Source of the DNA: Zygnema cylindricum
Lineage: Eukaryota > Streptophyta > Zygnematophyceae > Zygnematales > Zygnemataceae
Assembly: GCA_037447655.1 (NCBI GenBank)
Contig: JBBHKE010003070.1
Location: 310,001 to 374,000 of the forward strand
DNA: 64,000 nucleotides
Direction of reading: 5' to 3'
Translations under genes and position numbers: made by a program
Shown here: positions 1-12,072 of the stretch, one piece after another
Layout: each line of letters begins with the position of its first letter
Position numbering within the stretch: position 1 is the first letter of the stretch
The notes under the pieces: model-generated
The model's input: only the letters and a program-made list of their open reading frames with translations
Database searches by the model: none
What the model was told of the DNA's origin: nothing

Positions 1-853
1 CTGTAAACTCCCAAAGTTACAGCAAAATCCACCAAGGGATCTAGAAGATATAAGCTTCAGAGTTTCCCAAATGTAGCTGACAGCTTCACAAACTAACCAC
101 TTAGACTGTTCACAGAATCTTACAGAGATACTGGAATAAAATGAAACTTCACACACATATATATTCTATATCATAGAATAACTCCAAAAGTTTTCATATG
201 AAAGCACCAATCAGAGTGATCACACCAACAGGTCAAAGATGCAGAAAACAGTCTGCCATTACTTTGATTAACTTGACTGCGATACATAAAATAATCTAAG
301 TCCTGCAAGTTATACTCAGAGTACCGAGGCATAACAGCCGTACTGTATCTACTCTAATAAACTAATTAGTCAAAAGGACAAACCTCTGTTGTACATAATA
401 TTTACACCGTACTCTTCGTATGTCAGAAACCAAGCTACCACTAAGCAACTACTAAACTACCACTACCGTACAATCATCATTACTTGAGATCTATCCTAGT
501 CATATTATCCGCAACTGCGCTAGCTGCGCTGGCTGCGCTGGTTGCGGTGGCTGCGCTTGTCCGTACGGATCATACAAATAGCCGCAGCTACGTTGACTTA
601 ACTGCGTCGCAGCTCCGCAGTACTTGCGCCGCCTATTCCAACATTCCGTTTATTTTACATCGGATCGCTTCGCGATCCGCCGTCCATTTGTCACAGCTTG
701 TTCACACCACTCAATGAGTATTTTACATCACTTTAATTATATCAATCGGTTCGCTCCCCCAATCGGTGAATCTATTCAAACCTCCATATTAATCCAATTA
801 GCAGTTACGGGCAAACTGTCTCGTACGCACGAAACTGACTTTTCAAAACAACA
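1..853 (-). repeat. Family A 3' LTR, truncated by window edge
   Basis: This is a direct repeat of 3476-4329, about 98% identical by eye. In element orientation it starts TGTTGTTTTG at 853 and runs left out of the window; about 145 bases of its inner end lie beyond position 1. A short array of 9-bp GCTGCGCTG-like units sits near 515-557. Short reading frames inside it, such as the one at 484-717, are also present at 3959-4192 in the other LTR and have no sign of being genes. Confidence 0.85.
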
Positions 854-866
854 CTCCCCCGAAAAT
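854..866 (-). other. Family A polypurine tract
   Basis: Read on the minus strand, TTTTCGGGGGAG lies directly before the TGTTG start of the 3' LTR. This is the expected place for the plus-strand DNA synthesis primer. Confidence 0.7.
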
Positions 867-892
867 TTAGTTTCGTGCACCAAAAAAAAATA

Positions 893-1110
893 TGCAGCGT
901 GTAATGCTATTGCTGCTACGCTGCGTTAGTGTGACATCGCAGCGCAGTATGAATACAAAGTGCAGCGTGTACTGCTATGCTGCTACGCTGCGCTAGTTTG
1001 ACATCGCAGTCCTAGCTGCTGCTCTTTTTCGCCTTTAACTTCCTCCTTATAGCCTCATCTACTGAGACTAAAGCTTTTAAACTCTACACTCCCCTAAAGC
1101 TTTAGACTCA
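893..1110. repeat. Short tandem repeats and a second polypurine-like tract in the element A tail
   Basis: A unit beginning GCAGCGTGTA and ending in TGACATCGCAG occurs twice (893-960 and 961-1009). A related TGACATCGCA block occurs before the 3' LTR of family B element B1 near 16280. At 1089-1110 the minus strand carries a 22-base tract identical to the polypurine tract of B1 at 16314-16335, followed by TGT as an LTR start would be. The tail of A therefore shares sequence with family B. Confidence 0.6.
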
Positions 1111-1467
1111 TTAGTCCATGCTGTATGCAAATATTTCCACTCTAATGGATAAACAAAAGAATAAAAAAATATTTAAATGTTCAAATTTTTGTATCAACCT
1201 CCACTGTTCATCATACAAAGATTTTAGCAAAAACAACACATTACCACTGCTTTGCCGACATCGCCATTGCACTTGCTGCCTTCTGCCAATTCCCATTCGC
1301 CTTTTTGAAAATTGCCACCTTGCAAATAGTGTCCTGTAATAGCTCCCCTTACGCCATAAATGCAAAACTGTCCCTTCACTATGGTAATAACACCTCTCCA
1401 GTAAATCCGTATTTCCACTTGTCTTCGTCACTTAGCCATGTTATTAAATTTGCCGAAAATCAACCAC

Positions 1468-2601
1468 CTACACACTTTTATCGAACAGTTGTTGCACATT
1501 CTCTCTGGTTAAATACTTGCACGCCATCCACTTCCTTAGATGTATGTTACTGACGCTACTACACCAAATTCTCATGAAATTTCCTGTAAATTCATTCAAG
1601 TCTTCCCATTTTCTCGTTACACTTCCCCTCACTGTTTCCGGTTGTGTTCTTCGGTGTGATCGATTTCGTAACATGCTTGTTCTCCAACTATTTTTCCGCA
1701 ATCTATCTCTCTTTCTTGGTTTTTTATGACTATCTGATCTGTTCAAAAATTTTCCATGGTTTCCCTTCCCTCTACCTCTATATAGTGTAGTTTTTCTTAC
1801 TGATTTTTGGTTTCTTTTCATAGATATGGAACTTCTCTGAAGTGCATATATATTCAATATTTTCCGTCTGACCTTCTTTTCAGTTAGTTGCACTTTCCTC
1901 TTCCTACGATTCTTTTTTAAGTTATGACTTTTTCGGCTCTCATGAACTATCTTCCTTAGCCTTATTTTTTGAACACTCTTCCTCGGTTTTTCTTGGATTT
2001 CAATAATTTTTAAACCCACAGTGTTTTCCACTTCCAATGTTAATTCCCTTTTTTGTGTCAATTCACACTTTCCTATCTGATCATTTACTTCTTCTCTTTC
2101 TCTAAGTTCTGTTTGTATTTTAGTGTTATCTTTTTCTAAGAAATATTCTTCAATCAATTTTAAGTTTACTTTTTTAACTCCCCTTACTTCATGAATCTCT
2201 TCTCCCTCTATGCTATTCTCATACACCAGTTTATCACAATAAGAAGTCACACAACCCGAGTCTTTGTCACACTCGTCTGTTTCCAGACTGTTTTCGGTGA
2301 TAATAATTTTTCCAGTTTCTTCCGCTTCCATGTGCCTTTCACTTCTATCGTATTCTCGTATTCTAGTTGCCCCTTCCTTTAGTAAGTTTATGTCACCCAC
2401 CAATCTGTCATAAGACATATTGAAAGTAATCGGATCCTTTTCTGTCACCTCTTTCTCCTCATTCCGAACAACACAAAAGGTCGGTAAATAAATAAATTCG
2501 TCAACACATGGTGCATGCCTTTTGTCATCTGTCGAGTCTTGTCCTTCACTCACGAAAGCACTTGTTTCATTTCTTGTTGGGGTTCGAACTAGGTTGTTGT
2601 C
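1468..2601 (-). CDS. Unknown charged ORF in frame with gag, separated by one TAG
   Basis: I do not recognise this protein. The frame is open from the codon after the gag amber stop (2602-2604) for about 377 codons, and a GTG-started reading of it gives 361. It is in the same frame as gag and has no early ATG, so it probably represents a carboxy-terminal extension of Gag reached by stop-codon readthrough, or by an intact parental codon in a sister copy. The first half is acidic (runs of Glu and Asp). The second half is strongly basic, rich in Arg and Lys, with an RGRGKGNHGK patch. It carries none of the protease, integrase or RT motifs that occupy this position in autonomous copia elements. 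It could be captured host sequence or a nucleic-acid-binding domain unique to the element; both are inference. Confidence 0.5.
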   Translation of the reverse strand, partial: DNNLVRTPTRNETSAFVSEGQDSTDDKRHAPCVDEFIYLPTFCVVRNEEKEVTEKDPITFNMSYDRLVGDINLLKEGATRIREYDRSERHMEAEETGKIIITENSLETDECDKDSGCVTSYCDKLVYENSIEGEEIHEVRGVKKVNLKLIEEYFLEKDNTKIQTELREREEVNDQIGKCELTQKRELTLEVENTVGLKIIEIQEKPRKSVQKIRLRKIVHESRKSHNLKKNRRKRKVQLTEKKVRRKILNIYALQRSSISMKRNQKSVRKTTLYRGRGKGNHGKFLNRSDSHKKPRKRDRLRKNSWRTSMLRNRSHRRTQPETVRGSVTRKWEDLNEFTGNFMRIWCSSVSNIHLRKWMACKYLTRENVQQLFDKSV

Positions 2602-3354
2602 CTATCCATCACTGAAATTTCCTGTAACACATGCACTTTTATACGATGGACATACCCTGAAAGTATGTCCTAAATTATTACAGTAAAAACAATTCTTTGG
2701 TCGATCTCCGAACTCACTATTACTTTTAAATTTCTGAAACTGAGACTTAGATTCCTTTATATTCCTTTCACTTGATAAGACCCTTCTATTATCCTCTTCA
2801 TCTAAAATAACTCGTCTAGCTACAGTTACGCTCCAATCATTTTTATCAATTAAAGTCAATCGATCTAGTGCACTCTTATATTCTCTAGGTAGACTTCTCA
2901 TTAACAAGATAGCTTGTTGAGCATCTGTAAAGTTGCCTCCTGCCAAATCATTTTCTGCAAATAATACTTGTAAGTCAATACAGTGTTTCTCCATACTATC
3001 TCCTACATACTTGTGTTCAACTATTTTGGTAACACTACTAAGCCAATGATATAAAGAAGTCTTTGCATACATACTTTCTAAGCACTTCCATAATTCAACT
3101 GCCTTTTTAACACTTATGTATGACATTACTAAATCCAGAGTGAATGAGTTCTTAATAACCCTTAGACACTCATGATTTTTTCTTTTCCATCCATTTGACG
3201 TTTCGACCAAGGTACCGTCCACCATGTCCATTAGTTCCATCATCTCGAAGTAGCTCTCGAGCGCACACTTCCAGTAGTGATATTTTGATCCATCAAATAT
3301 AGGTAGCCATGGGTGTGGGCCCATAACCTGTTGTCCATAGCCTATTTCAGCCAT
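2602..3354 (-). CDS. gag: Family A Gag (copia-type capsid and nucleocapsid)
   Basis: This is an intact frame of 250 codons. The amino-terminal part has the copia Gag signature (LPIFDGSKYHYWK near residue 17), a capsid-like helical middle with LLMRSLPREYKSALD near residue 150, and a complete zinc knuckle CFYCNNLGHTFRVC (CX2CX4HX4C) near residue 230. The ATG at 3352-3354 lies inside the 5' LTR, 26 bases before its end, so codons 9-12 (Val-Met-Gly-Pro) are encoded by the primer-binding site. Of the family A-D gags in this window this is the best preserved. It should assemble the virus-like particle that packages the element's RNA. It ends at TAG, followed in frame by the unknown ORF. Confidence 0.85.
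   Translation of the reverse strand: MAEIGYGQQVMGPHPWLPIFDGSKYHYWKCALESYFEMMELMDMVDGTLVETSNGWKRKNHECLRVIKNSFTLDLVMSYISVKKAVELWKCLESMYAKTSLYHWLSSVTKIVEHKYVGDSMEKHCIDLQVLFAENDLAGGNFTDAQQAILLMRSLPREYKSALDRLTLIDKNDWSVTVARRVILDEEDNRRVLSSERNIKESKSQFQKFKSNSEFGDRPKNCFYCNNLGHTFRVCPSYKSACVTGNFSDG
3316..3328 (-). other. Primer-binding site of element A (initiator tRNA-Met anticodon arm)
   Basis: The minus strand reads GGTTATGGGCCCA directly after the LTR end (GGACAACA). This is complementary to the conserved anticodon stem-loop of eukaryotic initiator tRNA-Met (GGGCCCATAACC). It does not match the tRNA 3' end (TGGTATCAGAG), which most plant copia elements use. The arrangement matches half-tRNA priming known from Drosophila copia and yeast Ty5. 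Confidence 0.75.
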
Positions 3355-4329
3355 GGATTACTCACGGAAACACCCACAGACTACCTCAAAAACAGCTGTG
3401 TTTCAGACGACACAGATTACTCCACAATTAAAAAAATGATCTTAAACTGCACCAATATGCAGTATACCATATACACTGTAAACTCCCAAAGTTACAGCCA
3501 AATCCACCAAGGCATCTAGAAGATATAAGCTTCAGAGTTTCCCAAATGTAGGTGACAGCTTCACAAACTAACCACTTAGACTGTTCACAGAATCTTACAG
3601 AGATACTGGAATACAATGAAACTTCACACACATATATATTCTATTTCATAGAATAACTCCACAAAGTTTCATATGAAAGCACCAATCAGAGTGATCACAC
3701 CAACAGGTCAAAGATGCAGAAAACAGTCTGCCATTACTTTGATTAACTTGACTGCGATACATAAAATAATCTAAGTCCTGCAAGTTATACTCAGAGTACG
3801 GAGGCAAACCAGCCGTACTGTATCTACTCTAATAAACTAATTAGTCAAAAGGACAAACCTCTGTTGTACATAATATTTACACCGTACTCTTCGTATGTCA
3901 GAAACCAAGCTACCACTAAGCAACTACTAAGCTACCACTACCGTACAATCATCATTACTTGAGATCTATCCTAGTCATATTATCCGCAGCTGCGCTAGCT
4001 GCGCTGGCTGCGCTGGTTGCGCTGGCTGCGCTTGTCCGTACGGATCATACAAATAGCCGCAACTACGTTGACTTAACTGCGTCGCAGCTCCGCAGTACTT
4101 GCGCCGCCTATTCCAACATTCCGTTTATTTTACATCGGATCGCTTCGCGATCCGCCGTCCATTTGTCACAGCTTGTTCACACCACTCAATGAGTATTTTA
4201 CATCACTTTAATTATATCAATCCGTTCGCTCCCACAATCTGTGAATCTATTCAAACCTCCATATTAAATCCAATTAGCAGTTACGGGCAAACTGTCTCGT
4301 ACGCACGAAACTGACTTTTCAAAACAACA
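3329..4329 (-). repeat. Family A 5' LTR
   Basis: This LTR is 1001 bp, with TG...CA ends in element orientation (TGTTGTTTTG ... GACAACA). It carries the gag start codon near its inner end and a 9-bp GCTGCGCTG-type minisatellite at about 3990-4032. Its outer end at 4329 joins the satellite with no intervening sequence. Confidence 0.85.
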
Positions 4330-7300
4330 GCTACCAGAAATTGTTACCTCACGTACACAAACGGTTAGCGCTAACAAGAATTGTTACCCAACTTTACACA
4401 AAGTGTTAGCGCCAACAGGAATTGTTATGTAAATTACAAAAACTGTTAGTGCTAACTGGAATTGTTATCAAAATTACACAAAAAGTTAGCGCTAAGAAGA
4501 ATTGTTATCTAAATTACACAAACTGTAAGCGCTAACACAAATTGTTACCTAACTTACATAATTATTAGGGCTAAAAATAATTGTTACCTAACTTACACAA
4601 ACAATTAGCGCTAACAAGAATTGCTATCTTAATTACACAAAATGTTAGTGCTAACATGAATTGTTACCTAGCTTACACAAACAGCTAGCGCTAACTAGTA
4701 TTGTTATCTAAATTACACAAAAATTTATTGCTAACACGAATTGTTAACTAACTTACACAAAATGTTAGCCCTAATAAGAACTGTTATCTATATTACACAA
4801 ACTGCTAGTGGTAACACAAATTGTTACCTTACTTACACAAATTGTTAGTGCTAATAAGAATTATTACCTAACTTACACAAAGAGTTACCGCTAACAGGAA
4901 TTGTTACCTAGCTTACACAAACTGTTAGCGCTAACAGGAGTTGTTTTCTAAATTACACAAACATTTAGTGCTTACAGGAATTGTCACCTAACTTACACAA
5001 ACTGTTAGCCCTAACAAGAATTGTTACCTAGCTTAAACAAATTGTTAGCGCTAACTCAAATAGTTATCGAAATAACATATATTCTTAGCACTAACAGGAA
5101 TTGTTACCTAACTTCCACAAACTGTTAGCGCTAACAAGAATTGCTCTCTAAATTACACAAACTATTAGCGCAACATGAATTATTACCTAATTTACACAAC
5201 AGTTAATGCTACCTGGTATTGTTATCTAAATTATACAAACTTTAGCGATAACACAAATTGTTACCTAACTAACGCAATTATTATGGGTAACAAGAATTGT
5301 TACCTAACTTACACAAACTCTTAGCGCCAACAAGAATTGTTATCTAAATTACACGAACAGTAAGCGCTAACAATAATTGTTACCTAGCTTACACAAACTG
5401 TTTACACTAATTGGAATTGTTATCTAAATTACTCAAACTTTTAGTGCTAACAAGAATTGTTACATAACTTACACAAATTGTTAGCGCTAAACAAGAATTG
5501 TTACCTAGCTAACACAAACTTTTAGCGCTAACTGGAAATGTTATCAAAATTATCTAAATTGTTAGCACTAACAGGAATTGTTACCTAACTTCCATAAACT
5601 CTTAGCGCTAACATGAATTGTTACCTAACTTACACAAACAGTTAGCGCTAACTGGTATTGTTATCTAAATTAAAGAAACAGTTATTGCTAACACGAATTG
5701 TAAACTAACTTCCACAAACTTTTAGCGCTAACAATAATTCTTATCTAAATTACACAAATTGTTAGCGCTAACAATAATTGTTATCTAACTTTCACAAACT
5801 TTTAGCGTTAACAAAAACAATTATCTATAATACACAAACTGCTAGCGGTAACACAAAATGTTACCTTACTTACACAAATTGTTAGCGCTAAGAAGAATTG
5901 TTTTCTAAATAACACAAACTCTAAGCGCTATCACAAATTGTTACCTAACTTACACAATTGTTAGTGCTAATAAGAATTGTTACCTAACTTACACAAATTG
6001 TTAGCGCTAACAAGATTTGATATCTAAATAACACAAACTCTCAGCGCTATCACAAATTGTTACCTAACTTACACAATTGTTAGTGCTAATAAGAATTGTT
6101 ACCTAACTTCCACAAAGTGTTAGCGCTAACAAGAATTGCTCTCTAAATTACTCAAACTGTTAGCGCAACATGAATTGTTGCCTAACTTACACAACAGTTG
6201 GCGCTACCTGGTATTGTTATCTAAATTACACAAACTTTTAGCGATAACACAAATTGTCACCTAACTCAAGCAATTATTAGGGGTAAGAAGAATTGTTACC
6301 TAACTTCCACACTCTCTTAGCGCCAACAAGAATTGTTATCTAAATTACACGAACTGTTAGCGCTAACAATATTTGTTACCTTGCTTACACAACTGTTAAC
6401 GCTAATAGGAATTGTTATCTAAATTACACAAACTGTTAGCGCTAACAGGAATAGTTACCTAGCTTACAAAAACTGTTAGCGGTAGCTCGAATTGTTATCT
6501 AAATTACACAAACAGTTAGCGCTAATAGGAATTGTTACCTTACTTACACAAACAGTTGGCGCTCAAAGAATTCTTGTCTAAATTACACAAACTGTTAGCG
6601 ATAACAAGAATTGTTATCTAATTTATACAAACAGTTAGTGCTAATAAGAATTTTTATCTAAATACACAAACTCTTAGCGCTAACACAAATTGTTATCTAA
6701 CTTACACAAACTTTTAGCACTAAAAGGAATTTTTTCCTAACTTACACAAACTGTTAGCACCAACAGGAATTGAAATCTAAACTACAAAATATGTTAGCAC
6801 TAACAGGAATTGTCACCAAATTTACACAAATGGTTAGCCCTAAGAGGAATTGTTATCTAAATTACACAAACTGTTAGCGCTAAGACAAATTGTTACCTAA
6901 CTTACACAACTATTAGGGATAACAGAAATTGTTACCTAACTTACACAAACTGTTAATGCTAACAGGAATTGTTACCTAACTAACACAAACTCTTAGTGTT
7001 AATAACAATTCTTATCTAAATTATACAAACTTTTAGCGCTAACTCAAGTTGTTACCTAAATTACACAACTGTTAGCGCTAATACGAATTGTTACCTAACT
7101 TACACAAATTGAAAGTGCTGAAAGAATTGTTATCTAAATTACACAAACTATTAGCGCTAACAAAAATTGTTACCTAACTTACACTAACTTTTAGCCCTTA
7201 CTAGGATTTTACTGTAAATTATACAAACTGTTAACTCTAAGAAGAAATATTATTTGAATTACACAACCAATTAGCACTAACAGAAATTGTTACCTAACGT

Positions 7301-10300
7301 ACACAAACTGTTAGCGCTAACAAGAATTGTTACCTAACTTACACAAACTGTTAGCGCTAATTGGAACTGTTATGTAAATTACACAAACTGTTTGTGCTAA
7401 CACGAATTGTTATCTAAATTACACAAGCAGTTAGCGCAAAAAGAATTGTTATCTAAATTACTTAATTTGAAAGCGCTAAATAAAATTTGTACCTAACTTA
7501 CACAACTATTAGGGCTACACCAATTGTTACCTAACTTTCACAAATTGTTAGCGCTAACAAGAATTGTTATCTAAATTACACGAATTGTTAGCGCTACCAC
7601 GAATTGTTACCTAGCTTACACAAATTGTTAGCGCTAACTGGAATTGTTATCTTTATTACACAAACTATTAGCCCTAAATGAATTGTTACCTAACTTACAA
7701 AAAATTTTAGCGCTAACCTAAATTGCACAAACTATTAGCACTTACAAGAATTCTTATCTAAATTACACAAATTGTTAGCGCTAACAATAATTGTTTTCTA
7801 ACTTACACAAACTGCTAGTGCTAACAAATACTGATATTTAATTACACAAATTGTTAGCGCTAACACGATTTATTACCTAACTTACACAAACTGTTAGCGC
7901 TAACAGAAATTGTTACCTAACTTACACAAACTCTTAACGTTATCAAGAGTTGTTAACTAAATTACACAAACTGTAAGCGCTAAAAAGAGTTGTTACCTAA
8001 CTTACACAAACTGTTAGCACTAACCGGAATTGTTATGTAAATTACACAAATTGTAAGTGCTAACAGGAATTGTTAACTAAATTACACAAATTGTTAGCGC
8101 TAACAAGAATTGTTATCTAACTTACACAACTGTTAGTGATAACAAGAATTTTTATTTCAATTACACAAACTGTTAGCGCTAACTGGAATTGCTATCTAAA
8201 TAACACAAACTATTAGCGCTAACATGAATTGTTACCCTACTTACACAAAATGTTAGCGCTAAATTAAACTGTTATGTAAATTACACAAATTGTTAGTGCG
8301 AATTGTTACCCTACTTACACAAACTGTTAGCGCTAACTTAAACTGTTATGTAAATTACACAAATTGTTAGTGCCAACAGGAATTGTTATCAAAATTACAC
8401 AAAGTGTTAGCGCTAACACAAATTGTCATCTAATTTACACAAATTGTTAGCGCTAAGAAGAAATATTTCAAAATTACACAAACTCTAAGCGCTAACACAC
8501 TTTGTAACCTAAATTACACAAATTGTTAGCGCTAACTGGAATTGTTATCTAACTTACACAAACTGTTAGTGCAATCATGAATTGTTATCTAACTTACACA
8601 ACTGTTAGTGATAACAAGAATTTTTATTTAAATTACACAAACTGTTAGCGCTAATTGGAATTGTTATCTAAATTACACAAACTGTTAGCGCTAACAAGAA
8701 TTGCAATCTAAATTACACAAATTGTTAGAGCTAACAAGAGTTGTTACCTAACTTACACAAAATGCTAGCGCTAACTGGAATTGTTATGTAAATTATACAA
8801 ATTGTTAGTGCCAACAGGAATTGTTATCAAAATTACACAAAGTGTTAGCTCTTTCACAAATTGTCATCTAATTCACACAAATTGTTAGCGCTAAGAAGAA
8901 TTATTTTCAAAATTACACAAACTCTTAGCGCTTACACAAATTGTTACCTAAATTACACAAGTTGTTAGCGCTAACTGGAATTGTTATCTAAATTACAGAA
9001 ACTGTTAGCGCTTAAAAGAATTGTTAACTAAATTACACAAATTGCTATCGCTAACAAGAATTGTTTTGTAAATTACACAAATTGTTATTACTAACAGGAA
9101 TTGTTATCTAAATTACACAGACTGTTAGCGCTAACAGAAATTGTTACCTAACTTACACACTTGTTAGAGCTAACAGCAATTGTTAACTAACTTACAACAA
9201 CTGTTAGCGCAAACAAGAATTGTTTGCTAAATTACACAAAGTCTTAACGCCAACAAAAATTGATATTTAAATTACACAAACTGTTAGCTCTACCAAGAAG
9301 TGTTACCTAACTTTCATAAACTGATAGCGTTGATAGGAATTGTTATCTACATTACTCAAATTGATAGTACAAACACGAATTGTTATCCAACTTACACAAA
9401 GTGTAAGCGCTAACAAGAATTGTTATCTAAATCACACAACTGTTATCGTTATCAGAAATTGTTACCTAGTTTACACAAACTGTTTTTGCTAACAATAATT
9501 GTTATCTAAATTACATAAACTGTTAGCTCTATTAAGAATTGTTATCTAAATTACACAAACTGTTAGCGCTGACAAAAATTGTTACCTTACTTACAAAAAG
9601 TGTTAGCGCTAACAAGAATTGTTATCTAAACTACAGAAACAGTTAGCGCTAAAAGGAATTGTTACCTTACTTTCACGAACTGTTAGCGCAAACAAGAATT
9701 GTTATCTAAATTGCACAAACATTTAGCGTTTACAGAAATTGTTATCTAGATTACACATACTATTAGCGCTAACAAGAATTGTATGATAAATTACACACAA
9801 TGTAAGCGCTAACAAGAATTGTTACCTAACTTTCACAAACTGTTAGCGTTAACACTAATTGCTACCTAACTTACACAAACTGTTAGCGCTAACAAAAATT
9901 GTTTTTTAAATTACACAAAGTGTTAGCGCTAACACAAATTGTTATCCAAACAACCCAAACTGTTAGCTCTACCAGGAATTATTACCTAACTTACAAAACT
10001 ATCCGGGCTAACAGAAATTGTTATCTAAATTACACACCCTAACATAAATTGTTATCTAAATTACACAATGTGTTAGCGCTAACTGGAATTGTTTGCTAAC
10101 TTACACAAACTCTTAGCGCTAACAAAAGTTGTTATCTAAATTACACAAATTGTTAGCGCTAACAATAATTGTTTGCTAAATTACATAAACTGCTAGCGCT
10201 AACATGAATATATTTTCTAAATTACACAAACTGTTAGCTCTACGAAGAATTGTTACCTAACTGACACAAACTCTTAACGCTAATAGAAATTGTTATCTAA

Positions 10301-11258
10301 ATTACACAAATTGTTAGCGCTAACAATAATTGTTTACTAAATTGCACAAATTGCTAGCGCTAACATGAATTATTATCTAAATTACATAAACTGTTAGCCC
10401 TAACAATAAATGTTATCTAAATTACACAAACTGTTAGCGCTGACAGGAATTTTACCTAATTTACCCAAACTCTTAGCGCTACATGGAATTGTTATCTAAA
10501 TTACACAAACAGTTAGCGCTATCAAGAATTGTTACCTAGCTTACACAATTTGTAAGAGCTAACAGGAATTGTTACCTAACTCACACAAACTGTTAGCGCT
10601 AAAAGGCATTGTAACCTAATTTACACAAACTGATAGCCCTAACAAAAATTGTTACAAAACTTATACAAATTGTTAGCGCTAAAAGAATTGTTATATATAT
10701 TACACAAATTGTTAGCGCTAACATGAATTATTACCTAGAATACACAATCTGCTAGCGCTATCTGGAATTGTTATATAAATTACACAAACTATTAGTGCTT
10801 ACAAGAATTGTTGCCTAACTTACACAAACTGTTAGCGCTAACAGAAATTGTTATCTAAATTAAACAAATTGTAAGCGCTAACAAGAATTGTTATATAAAT
10901 TACACAAATTGTTAGCGCTAACAGGAATTATTAACTAAAATACACAATCTGCTAGCGCTATCTGGAATTGTTATATAAATTACACAAACTGTTAGCGCTA
11001 ACAGAAATTGTTATCTAAATTACACAAACTGTTAGCACTTATAAGAATTGTTTGCTAAATTACACAATTTGTTAGCGCTAACAAGAATTGTTATCTAAAT
11101 TACCCGAACTCTTAGCGCTATCAGGAATTGTTATCAAAATTACACAAACTATTAGCTCTAACAAGAAGTGTTACTTTACACAAACTGTTAGCGCTAACAG
11201 GAATTGTCTCCTAACTTAGGCAATTTGTTAGCTCTAACAAGAATAGTTACCTAATTTA
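4330..11258 (+). repeat. 40-bp satellite array, forward arm
   Basis: About 173 copies of a 40-bp monomer make up this arm. The consensus by eye is TTAGCGCTAACAAGAATTG followed by TTACCTAACTTACACAAACTG. Two monomer flavours, with CCTAACTT or TCTAAATT in the middle, are intermixed. The dyad TTAGCGCTAA is the best conserved part. A roughly 200-bp block containing CTAGCGCTATCTGG near 10740 is repeated near 10940, so local duplication is continuing. There are no genes. The array starts mid-palindrome against element A and runs to the insertion site of element B1. Confidence 0.95.
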
Positions 11259-12072
11259 TGTTGTTTGTGAGAACCTTTAAGTCTCACTAAACTAGTATGA
11301 CGACAGGAGGAAAAATCTACAAGGACACGGGTCATCACTTAAAACATTGTTTCATGTATCTTCGTTTGACACTTACATCAATATCCACGTAACACGTCAA
11401 GGGGAGACAACGCAGCTGCAATACAGCAACGCAGCAGCGGTACAGCAACACAGCTGCGATACAGCGATACAGCGATACAGCAACACAGCAGCAATACAGC
11501 AAGGGAGCTAAGAGGAAAACAAAACAAAGCAGCAGCGACGAAGTTAGGACAATCCAACTTCAATTACACTTGATACGATCCGTACAGACGACCGCAGCTG
11601 TAGATATTTTAATATGATTCAATTTAGCACAAAGCAGCTGCGGAAGATATGAATCTAGTTAGCTTAATGGTAGCTTAATGGTAGCTTGATAGATTAGAGT
11701 TAGCTTGGCGGTTTGACTTGCCTCTCAGGCACAGTGGTATCATCGTTACAACACAAGTATAAGACTAAGTACTCAGAACACAAAATGTATCCAGACTTCC
11801 AAGTAGTAAACTGCAAACAATTTTTGGGAAATTTCTGAGTATTATACCTTGAGTGTTGTCAGGTGAATTATGCTGAAACTTTGGGAGTTGTCTGTGTTTA
11901 TGCTAATCTATATTATGATAGAGTTTTGTGAGGTTTGGATGCTTGTATAAGATTTGGTGATCACTTGAAAACAACTGTTTGATAGGATTCTTGATAGCTT
12001 CCTTGAGTGTATCATGTCTACTTCTACTACAACTGCTTTTCCTCCACTTGCACTGGTTGTCGTAGAACAACA
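11259..12072 (+). repeat. B1 5' LTR
   Basis: This LTR is 814 bp, starting TGTTGTTTGTG and ending GTAGAACAACA. A minisatellite of ACAGCAACGCAG / ACAGCGAT-like units lies at about 11410-11500. The gag ATG at 12015 is 58 bases before the LTR end. Confidence 0.9.

Larger units (their letters stand above)
1..4329 (-). mobile_element. Family A non-autonomous LTR retrotransposon
   Basis: Two direct repeats of about 1 kb (3329-4329 and 1-853, the latter cut by the window edge) flank a 2.5-kb interior read on the minus strand. In element order the parts are 5' LTR, primer-binding site at 3316-3328, gag, an in-frame TAG, a 361-codon open frame of unknown function, a repeat-rich tail, a purine tract at 854-865, and the 3' LTR. 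No protease, integrase, reverse transcriptase or RNase H motif is visible. The right end abuts the satellite in the middle of its palindrome, so the element probably inserted into that array. I count about 20 differences over the 853 shared LTR bases, so the copy is fairly young. Confidence 0.85.

Noticed and set aside
484-929. Short frames in the A LTR, also present in its partner
   Set aside because: Their repetition reflects LTR identity. They contain the GCTGCGCTG minisatellite and show no protein signature.
4560-7000. TTAGGG-like strings in the satellite suggesting telomeric repeats
   Set aside because: They are occasional variants of the TTAGCGCTAA core and do not form tandem telomere units.
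11730-11745. TGGTATC motif in the B LTR that resembles the usual plant copia primer-binding site
   Set aside because: It lies about 330 bases inside the LTR, whose true end is fixed at 12072/17112 by the target duplication. GGTTATGGGCC directly follows that end.
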